A DNA stretch of 11,397 bases from Pseudomonadota bacterium. GTDB lineage: Bacteria; Desulfobacterota; Desulfobulbia; Desulfobulbales; Desulfobulbaceae. The notes under the pieces were generated by a model. The model worked only from the letters and a program-made list of their open reading frames with translations, did no database searches and had not been told where the DNA came from. The DNA lies in the NCBI GenBank assembly GCA_009782165.1, contig WQUH01000167.1:1-11397 (forward strand). The letters are read 5' to 3'. The stretch's first letter is position 1. Every line of letters begins with the position of its first letter. This document shows positions 5,868 to 11,397 of this stretch, piece after piece. The position numbers were made by a program, and so were the translations under genes.

Positions 5868-5887
5868 AGGTTGCAACGAGGTTGCAA
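5868..5887 (+). repeat. tandem 11-base repeat in the ferredoxin leader
   Basis: AGGTTGCAA occurs at 5868-5876 and 5879-5887, a spacing of 11 bases or one helical turn. The TTGCAA core is itself a palindrome. Direct repeats one turn apart in a leader suggest an operator or a translational control site, but no regulator is known. Confidence 0.4.
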
Positions 5888-5941
5888 TCAGTTTTGTTTC
5901 TTGTTTTTACGCCCCTTAATCTTTTTTTTGGAGGTTGTGTC

Positions 5942-6127
5942 ATGTGGGAAATCATTGTTGATAAAGACAAATGTTCCGGCGATGAAGAGTGTGTCAACGC
6001 TTGTCCCGCGCAGGTGTTGGAAATGCAGGACGGCAAGGCCGAGCCTGTGCATTCCGACGAATGTCTGGGCTGCGAGACCTGCGTTGAAGTGTGCCCCGAA
6101 AGCGCCATCACCGTTACCGAAATCTGA
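5942..6127 (+). CDS. seven-iron ferredoxin ([3Fe-4S] + [4Fe-4S]), ferredoxin III type
   Basis: A strong GGAGG (5931-5935) precedes the ATG by six bases. The 61-residue product is a bacterial dicluster ferredoxin. The second site is a complete C41-x2-C44-x2-C47-x3-C51-P. In the first site the central cysteine is replaced: C11-x2-D14-x2-C17-x3-C21-P. Exactly this Cys-to-Asp change occurs in Desulfovibrio africanus ferredoxin III, whose site is normally a [3Fe-4S] cluster that can take up a fourth metal; overall length and spacing also agree. The protein would be a soluble low-potential electron carrier. It has its own promoter and a following hairpin, so it is likely transcribed alone and possibly strongly. 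Physiological partners cannot be told from the neighbours. Confidence 0.95.
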   Translation: MWEIIVDKDKCSGDEECVNACPAQVLEMQDGKAEPVHSDECLGCETCVEVCPESAITVTEI

Positions 6128-6153
6128 TAATACCCGGTCTGCTCAGTCGATCC

Positions 6154-6187
6154 GATAAGCCCATCCCTGATCGGGGATGGGCTTATC
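6154..6187 (+). terminator. hairpin terminator after the ferredoxin gene
   Basis: A perfect 14-bp stem, GATAAGCCCATCCC (6154-6167) with GGGATGGGCTTATC (6174-6187), has a six-base loop. The T-run behind it is short (GTGTTT), so termination may be partial, with some read-through into the alr cluster. Confidence 0.7.
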
Positions 6188-6223
6188 GTGTTTCTGGAGC
6201 AGGGCGGTCTTGGAGCAAGGGGC

Positions 6224-6661
6224 ATGGCACTCCTGGCGAAACCCGGTGTATCGCGTTCGGTGCATCTCTTTGCCGCCCCCTTTCTGTGGACTGTGATCGG
6301 CGGCGTGCTCATGGCGCGCGGCTTTGGCTGGCTTGCTCCGGGATGGGGCAGATTGCTGTTTCTGGTTGCCGGCCTGCTCGGCACCCTGAAATCGCTGTTC
6401 ATCCTCGACAAAGTCGCCCGGCGCTCCCTGGATCGCATTGTTCATTTTCGGGACAACACCTGTCTGGGGGCCGTCTATTCCTGGAAAACCTGGGTGCTGG
6501 TGCTGCTGATGATGACTGCGGGCCTTGTCCTGCGCAGCCTGACGCAACCGGGACCGTGCATCGGCATCCTGTACGGCGCTGTCGGCTGGTCGTTGTGCCT
6601 GTCCAGCCGGTTGGGATGGCGCGAATGGTATTATCGGGCGTACCGCCATGGAATCGCTTAA
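6224..6661 (+). CDS. small integral membrane protein preceding alr, unknown function
   Basis: I chose the ATG at 6224, with GGAG and AAGGGG just upstream, because the in-frame GTG at 6188 starts directly at the foot of the terminator hairpin. The 145-residue product has four hydrophobic segments: around FAAPFLWTVIGGVLMARGF, LLFLVAGLLGTLKSLFIL, WVLVLLMMTAGLVL and CIGILYGAVGWSLCL. Loops are short and basic (ARRSLDRIVHFRDN), typical for the cytoplasmic side. No known catalytic motif is seen. Its 3' end overlaps alr by 14 bases, so the two are co-translated and probably linked in envelope function, but I cannot name the family. Confidence 0.8.
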   Translation: MALLAKPGVSRSVHLFAAPFLWTVIGGVLMARGFGWLAPGWGRLLFLVAGLLGTLKSLFILDKVARRSLDRIVHFRDNTCLGAVYSWKTWVLVLLMMTAGLVLRSLTQPGPCIGILYGAVGWSLCLSSRLGWREWYYRAYRHGIA

Positions 6662-7772
6662 TCGAATCGAAATCAGCCGCTCGGCCCTGATCCACAATTT
6701 TCAGGTCTGCCGGCAATGGGCCGGCGACTCGGCGGTGCTGCCGCTGGTCAAGGCCGACGGCTACGGCCACGGCATGATCGACTGCGCCCGCATCTTCGCC
6801 GAGCAGGGGGCGGCGGCCTTCGGCGTGGCCGAGGCCATCGAGGGGGTTCGTCTGCGCGAGGCCGGCATCACCCAGCCGATTCTGGTGCTGGTCGGGGTGG
6901 TGCCGCAGACCGTGGCGGATATGGTCAAGGCCCGGTTGACGCCGGTGGTGACCGATGCCTCGATCTTGCCCGAACTGTCCCGCGCGGCCCGCGCAAGTGG
7001 CATCGAACTCGGGGTGCATCTCAAACTGGATGCGGGCATGGGCCGGCAAGGCACCCTGCCGGCCGATTTTGTCGGGCTGGTCCAGGCGGTGCTCGCCACG
7101 CCCCACCTGCGGCTCGACGGCGTCATGGCCCATTTTCCCCTCTCCGATGACCGTCGATCGGACAACTCCGCCACGGTGTTGCGCATCTTTCAGGAGACCA
7201 CCGCAGTGCTGGCCGGTCTCAACTGCGGGAAATGCTGTCTCCACCTTGCCAATTCCGGCGGATTATTTTATGTTGCCGGCGCCCGGCTCGACATGGTCCG
7301 TCCGGGCATTGCCCTGTACGGATACTATCCGGACGGCGCCGCCGGCGCCGCTGCCGCGCCGGAGCCCCGGTTGCGGCCGGTCATGCGGTATGTCACCCGG
7401 ATCATCCAGGTGCGTCGTGTCCCCGCGGGCAGCGGCCTGGGATACTGCCACCTGTTCACCACCGCCAGACCGTCGACCATTGCCGTGCTGCCGGTGGGCT
7501 ATGCCAACGGCTACCTGCGCAACCTCACCGGCAAGGCCTGCGCACTGGTCGGCGGCCGCCGCGCCCCGGTGGTCGGCCGAATCTCGATGAACCTGACCCT
7601 GGTCGATGTCACCGATCTGCCCGAACCCCAGGTGGGGGACGAGGTCGTGCTGCTGGGCCGGCAGGGGCGGGAGGAGATCGACGCCGACGAGATCGCCGGC
7701 TGGATGGGCACGATCAACTACGAGGCGCTGTGCCTGTTCGGCCAACTGAATGCGCGGATGATGGTCGATTAG
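6648..7772 (+). CDS. alr: alanine racemase
   Basis: This PLP enzyme interconverts L- and D-alanine for peptidoglycan. The 374-residue product has the PLP-lysine motif VKADGYGHG (K35), the HLKLDAGMGRQG segment (124-135), HLANSGG (199-205), DMVRPGIALYG (215-225), the catalytic tyrosine in GLGYC (Y266), LPVGYANGY (281-289), RISMN (311-315) and TINYEALC (355-362). Length and motif order are normal for the family. The start overlaps the upstream membrane gene by 14 bases, and argS follows after 35 bases, so it sits inside an operon. The usual KVDTGMGR is KLDAGMGR here, a mild substitution. Identification is certain. Confidence 0.98.
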   Translation: MESLNRIEISRSALIHNFQVCRQWAGDSAVLPLVKADGYGHGMIDCARIFAEQGAAAFGVAEAIEGVRLREAGITQPILVLVGVVPQTVADMVKARLTPVVTDASILPELSRAARASGIELGVHLKLDAGMGRQGTLPADFVGLVQAVLATPHLRLDGVMAHFPLSDDRRSDNSATVLRIFQETTAVLAGLNCGKCCLHLANSGGLFYVAGARLDMVRPGIALYGYYPDGAAGAAAAPEPRLRPVMRYVTRIIQVRRVPAGSGLGYCHLFTTARPSTIAVLPVGYANGYLRNLTGKACALVGGRRAPVVGRISMNLTLVDVTDLPEPQVGDEVVLLGRQGREEIDADEIAGWMGTINYEALCLFGQLNARMMVD

Positions 7773-7807
7773 CCTGGACCGGCTTGCGACAAGGAACACG
7801 AACAACC

Positions 7808-9457
7808 ATGATAAAGTCACAGGTGAAGGCCATCGTCGAACGCTGTTTCGCCGAGGGCGTACGACAAGGCCTCTGGAGCGCCGCCGCGGCGGACCGCTAC
7901 ACCATCGAGGTGCCCAAACGGGAAGGGCAGGGAGATTTCTCCACCAATTTCGCCATGGTGGCGGCCGGGATCGACAAGCGCAAACCCCGCGACCTGGCCG
8001 GGCCCATGGCGGAACTCCTCGGCCAGGAGCCGATGATCGACCGGGTGGAGATTGCCGGGCCCGGTTTCATCAATCTGTTCCTCGACCAGGCGATCTGGGC
8101 CACGGTGCTGGCGCCCATCCACGCCCAGGGCGAACGGTTCGGCCGCAATGACGCGGGCGCCGGCCGCCGGGTGCTGGTGGAGTTTGTCAGCGCCAATCCC
8201 ACCGGGCCGCTGAGCGTCGGCCATGGCCGCAACGCCGTGCTCGGCGACGCCATTGCCCGGGTGCTTGCCGCCAGCGGCTACGCGGTGCAGCGGGAATACT
8301 ATTTCAACGACGCTGGCCGGCAGATGCGCGTGCTGGGCGAGTCGACCAGGGCCCGCTACCTGGAACTGCTCGGCCTGGCCCATACCTTTCCCGAAGACGG
8401 CTACCAGGGCGACTATATCTACGACATCGCCCGCACCATGATCGCCGAGGCCGGAGACGGATTCAAGGACGCCGAGGTCGCCGTGTTCAAGGATCGGGCC
8501 CAACGGGCCATCTTCGCCGACATCGACGCCACGCTCAAGCGGATCGGCATCGGTTTCGACACCTATTTCAACGAACACACCCTGTACGAGGACGGCCGCC
8601 TCCAGGAGGTGGTCGATGATCTGCGGGCCAAGGGGCTGGTGTACGAACAGGAGGGCGCCACCTGGTTCAAGACCACCGCCATGGGACAGGATCAGGACCG
8701 GGTGATCATCAAGGGCAGCGGCGAGCCCACCTACCGGCTGCCGGACATCGCCTACCACTGCGACAAGTTCAGGCGCGGCTACGACTGGATGGTCAATGTC
8801 TTCGGCTCCGACCACATTGCCACCGTGCCCGACGTGCTTGCCGGAGTCCGGGCGCTCGGCCACGACGATTCCCGGATCACCGTGGTGCTCTACCAGTTCG
8901 TCACCCTGCTGCGCGAGGGCAAGCAGGTGAAGATGTCGACCCGCAAGGCCACCTTTGTCACGGTCGACGAGTTGGTGGATGAAGTCGGGCCGGATGCCCT
9001 GCGCTTTTTCTTCCTCATGCGCAAGCCCGACAGCGCCATCGAGTTCGACCTCGATCTGGCCAAGAAACAGAGTCAGGAAAACCCGGTCTACTACGTCCAA
9101 TATGCCCATGCCCGCCTGTGCAGCATCGGGAAAATGGCGGCGGAACAGGGCAGCGCGGCCGATCTGTCGGCTCAGACGCTTGCGCGGCTGGTCGAGCCCG
9201 AGGAGCATGCCCTGCTCAAAACCCTGGCCGATTATCCGGCCATGGTGGCCGGGGCCGCCGCCGATCTGGCCCCCCATCGCGTGATTTTTTATCTGATGGA
9301 GCTGGCCGCGCAGTTTCACGGGTTGTACAACCGGCACAAGGTGCTGACCGGCGACCGCGAGTTGACGGCGGCGCGGTTGGCCCTGTGCGGCGGCTTGCAG
9401 CGGGTTTTTCGCAACGGCCTGCACCTGATTGGTCTGACAGCGCCGGAGAGCATGTAG
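7808..9457 (+). CDS. argS: arginyl-tRNA synthetase
   Basis: This class I synthetase charges tRNA-Arg. The ATG at 7808 has AAGGA twelve bases upstream, a slightly long spacing; upstream codons in the same frame overlap alr and are not coding. The 549 residues carry the N-terminal Arg-tRNA recognition domain, then the HIGH-type signature in NPTGPLSVGHGR, the REYYFNDAGRQM segment, the KGSGEPTYRLPDIAYH segment, and the KMSK-type loop as KQVKMSTRKA. The C-terminal DALR anticodon-binding domain begins near ENPVYYVQYAHAR. Size is normal. It follows alr closely and lies upstream of the arginine-pathway acetyltransferase gene, so arginine synthesis and use are encoded in one cluster. Confidence 0.98.
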   Translation: MIKSQVKAIVERCFAEGVRQGLWSAAAADRYTIEVPKREGQGDFSTNFAMVAAGIDKRKPRDLAGPMAELLGQEPMIDRVEIAGPGFINLFLDQAIWATVLAPIHAQGERFGRNDAGAGRRVLVEFVSANPTGPLSVGHGRNAVLGDAIARVLAASGYAVQREYYFNDAGRQMRVLGESTRARYLELLGLAHTFPEDGYQGDYIYDIARTMIAEAGDGFKDAEVAVFKDRAQRAIFADIDATLKRIGIGFDTYFNEHTLYEDGRLQEVVDDLRAKGLVYEQEGATWFKTTAMGQDQDRVIIKGSGEPTYRLPDIAYHCDKFRRGYDWMVNVFGSDHIATVPDVLAGVRALGHDDSRITVVLYQFVTLLREGKQVKMSTRKATFVTVDELVDEVGPDALRFFFLMRKPDSAIEFDLDLAKKQSQENPVYYVQYAHARLCSIGKMAAEQGSAADLSAQTLARLVEPEEHALLKTLADYPAMVAGAAADLAPHRVIFYLMELAAQFHGLYNRHKVLTGDRELTAARLALCGGLQRVFRNGLHLIGLTAPESM

Positions 9458-9459
9458 CA

Positions 9460-9485
9460 GGAGCGATGGCGATCCGCTTTTTTTT
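9460..9485 (+). terminator. weak possible terminator after argS
   Basis: A short imperfect hairpin (GGA and CG paired with CG and TCC, 9460-9475) is followed two bases later by eight T residues (9478-9485). The T-run is striking but the stem is weak, so attenuation rather than full termination is likely. Confidence 0.3.
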
Positions 9486-9566
9486 GCTTTTTGTGTTTGC
9501 TTTTCCCGGCGAATTCCTTACACAGTATCCCGTGCGGCCGTGCGTGGCGGTCGGCAATGGAACGCG

Positions 9567-9878
9567 ATGACATCGCTTGCTCCACCTTGGGAAGCCGTGG
9601 GATTCTTTAGACGAAAAGTCCGGCCATCGATCGAAACCGCAAAGCCCAAGCCCTTTCGCATCGAGCTGGGCTGGCGGGGGATGTTTGGTCTGGCGGCGGT
9701 CTGCTTCTGTCTCCTGATGTGGATGTTCCTGCTTGGCATCTGGGCGGGACAGACCATTCTCCTGCCGCCCCGGCCCATGCAGACGGCACGGGAGGGCGCA
9801 TCGCCAACCCAGTTCCAGTCCGGATCCGGGGCGGAAGACGGTTCCCGGAACCAACAGCCGCGCCCGCCGGCGCCATGA
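9567..9878 (+). CDS. single-helix membrane protein after argS, resembles the N-terminus of SPOR-type proteins
   Basis: The 103-residue product from the ATG at 9567 has a cytoplasmic basic N-terminal part, one strong membrane helix (GMFGLAAVCFCLLMWMFLLG, then IWAGQTILLPP) and a hydrophilic Gly/Ser/Pro-rich tail of about 40 residues. A GTG at 9540 is an alternative start. One helix plus a Pro-rich linker is the layout of FtsN/DedD-like proteins, which normally end in a peptidoglycan-binding SPOR domain. No SPOR domain follows before the stop at 9876, and none is visible in the other frames downstream. It is either a naturally short protein or a truncated one. Confidence 0.6.
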   Translation: MTSLAPPWEAVGFFRRKVRPSIETAKPKPFRIELGWRGMFGLAAVCFCLLMWMFLLGIWAGQTILLPPRPMQTAREGASPTQFQSGSGAEDGSRNQQPRPPAP

Positions 9879-9900
9879 CCTCACTATGCCGTCGCCAGTC

Positions 9901-10437
9901 ATGAAAAACAAACGAAACCGGCGCAATACGCGGCGGGCGCGGATTTCTCCGGTAGCGGCGGTGCGCGGTGCCATCGCCCGCCACCTCAGGAGATATCTGC
10001 TTCTCTATGTGCCGGCGGCGATGCCGTTGCTGATTTTTGTGCTGGCCCATGCCATTTGGGTGGTGATAGTCATGTTGATCAGGTCCGGGGCCCTGCCGCA
10101 AAGCCTGGCCGTGCATAAAGATTTGGAGATTTGGGCCGTGTTCGGATTTCTGCCGCTGCTGTTCTGCTCCTACGGCTGTTTTTTTGCCGTGGCCCGGCCG
10201 GCGGCCCGGCTGCTGGAGCACAGGTTTTCCGGATGGATGCCGGGCATGCTGGCCACCGGCGCCGCCTACGGCGCGGCGGTCGCCCTGGTTCTGTTGCTGC
10301 TCGCGCCCGGCTCGCTGTTGCGGGTCTTTTTGGTCTTGCTCATCGGCATGACCACCGGCCTGGGGAATTGGTCGCTGTATCGCATGGCGACCGGGGCATC
10401 AGCCCAGGCGGTCGAACCGTCTCGGGCCGAGCCGTAG
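9901..10437 (+). CDS. four-helix membrane protein, unknown function
   Basis: The product has a very basic N-terminus (MKNKRNRRNTRRAR) and four hydrophobic segments: from YLLLYVPAAMPLLIFVLAHA onward, around IWAVFGFLPLLFCSYGCFF, around GMLATGAAYGAAVALVLLLL, and around LLRVFLVLLIGMTTGLGNW. The start is uncertain between ATG 9886 and ATG 9901; neither has a good Shine-Dalgarno, and ATG 9901 is preferred for its typical N-terminus. With 178 residues it is a small polytopic inner-membrane protein. I see no family motif. It starts 22 bases after the preceding gene and ends 38 bases before the acetyltransferase gene, so it is part of the same transcription unit. Confidence 0.7.
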   Translation: MKNKRNRRNTRRARISPVAAVRGAIARHLRRYLLLYVPAAMPLLIFVLAHAIWVVIVMLIRSGALPQSLAVHKDLEIWAVFGFLPLLFCSYGCFFAVARPAARLLEHRFSGWMPGMLATGAAYGAAVALVLLLLAPGSLLRVFLVLLIGMTTGLGNWSLYRMATGASAQAVEPSRAEP

Positions 10438-10475
10438 TCGACGGTTTGGCGGCGCGCGGAACAGGAGGAGGAACG

Positions 10476-10976
10476 ATGGCAACTGTGGGCAAAAGCGATA
10501 CCAGAACGGGCAGAATCCGGCCCGCCCGCATGGGCGATGTCCGGGCCATCCATGCCCTGCTCACCACCTTTGCCAACAAGGGTTTGATGCTGCCCCGCTC
10601 GATCAGTTCCCTGTACGACCACCTGCGCGATTTCATCGTCTACGAGGAAGAGGGGAGGGTGTACGGGATCTGCGCCCTGCATATCTGCTGGGACGATCTG
10701 GCGGAGATCCGCTCGCTGGCGGTGGCCGAGGAACGGCAGAAATGCGGGGTCGGCGCCATGCTGGTGGAATCCTGCCTGGACGAGGCCAGGAGCCTGGAGA
10801 TCGACAAGGTCTTTGTGCTCACCTATCAGGCCGCTTTTTTTCGCAAGTTCGGATTCGTCGACCGGGACAAGCAGGATTTGCCGCACAAGATCTGGAGCGA
10901 CTGCATCCACTGCGCCAAATTTCCCGACTGCGACGAGGACGCCCTGATCCGCACCGGGCTTGCCGTCCGTCCATGA
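10476..10976 (+). CDS. argA: single-domain N-acetylglutamate synthase (ArgA-type GNAT)
   Basis: An excellent AGGAGGAGG (10463-10471) precedes the ATG. The 166-residue GNAT protein has an N-terminal RPARMGDVRAIHALL, then GLMLPRS and LYDHLRDFIVYEEE, the acetyl-CoA-binding loop in EIRSLAVAEERQKCGVG, and the C-terminal FFRKFGFVDRDK. This pattern is that of the short ArgA-like acetyltransferases that make N-acetylglutamate in bacteria lacking the kinase-fused form. The reaction is the first step of arginine synthesis, using acetyl-CoA and glutamate. The C-terminus carries a compact cysteine group, C-x2-C-x5-C, in DCIHCAKFPDCDE. The arginine feedback site of classical ArgA is absent with the missing kinase-like domain. 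argS lies in the same cluster. Family is firm; the gene name rests on the resemblance to the short ArgA proteins. Confidence 0.85.
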   Translation: MATVGKSDTRTGRIRPARMGDVRAIHALLTTFANKGLMLPRSISSLYDHLRDFIVYEEEGRVYGICALHICWDDLAEIRSLAVAEERQKCGVGAMLVESCLDEARSLEIDKVFVLTYQAAFFRKFGFVDRDKQDLPHKIWSDCIHCAKFPDCDEDALIRTGLAVRP

Positions 10977-11056
10977 CCGGCTGCCCGCGCGCGCCGATCA
11001 TGGCGTAATGAAGACAAAAGATAAAAAAAATTCAGACCCGTATTGGGGGAAACATA

Positions 11057-11397
<341 letters not shown>

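Noticed and set aside
7232..7807. In-frame upstream extension of argS through alr
   Set aside because: The extension is Arg/Pro/Gly-rich nonsense inside alr, and the ArgRS N-terminal domain begins exactly at the ATG at 7808.
7817..9424. Minus-strand frame of 535 codons opposite argS
   Set aside because: All catalytic signatures of ArgRS are on the plus strand; the opposite frame is low-complexity His/Gly/Val-rich and matches no family.

Overview
The window looks like chromosome from a sulfate-reducing Desulfobacterota species, most likely a Desulfobulbus-like bacterium. This is inferred from the high GC content, a seven-iron ferredoxin of the Desulfovibrio africanus ferredoxin III type, a single-domain ArgA-type acetyltransferase next to secA, and a large TauE/SafE-family permease. 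No rRNA, tRNA, CRISPR array, transposase or integrase was seen. Both ends cut through genes: a sigma-54 response regulator at the left and secA at the right.

Left part (1-3468, plus strand): the 3' two thirds of an NtrC-family regulator are translationally coupled to a YkgJ-type cysteine-cluster protein. A 474-base gene-free interval follows. It holds a good -24/-12 (sigma-54) promoter and, starting at the predicted transcription start, a roughly 190-base segment that folds on paper into a closed multibranch RNA, followed by a strong GC hairpin. It leads into a TauE/SafE-family membrane permease, which ends at a very strong intrinsic terminator. This leader is the most interesting and least explained part of the window.

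Middle part (3469-5627): one plus-strand membrane protein has an Oxa1/EMC3-like layout. It converges on a minus-strand cluster made of a CxC/CxxC small protein, a DUF2156 (GNAT-fold, lysyltransferase-like) protein, and two possible tiny genes joined by an ATGA overlap.

Right part (5628-11397, plus strand): a monocistronic-looking ferredoxin gene has its own sigma-70-like promoter, a tandem repeat in its leader and a hairpin behind it. Next comes a tight housekeeping cluster: small membrane protein, alanine racemase (alr), arginyl-tRNA synthetase (argS), a one-helix membrane protein, a four-helix membrane protein, ArgA-type N-acetylglutamate synthase, and the start of secA. The cluster joins cell-wall D-alanine supply, arginine supply and charging, and protein export. 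The membrane proteins between them are unrecognised.
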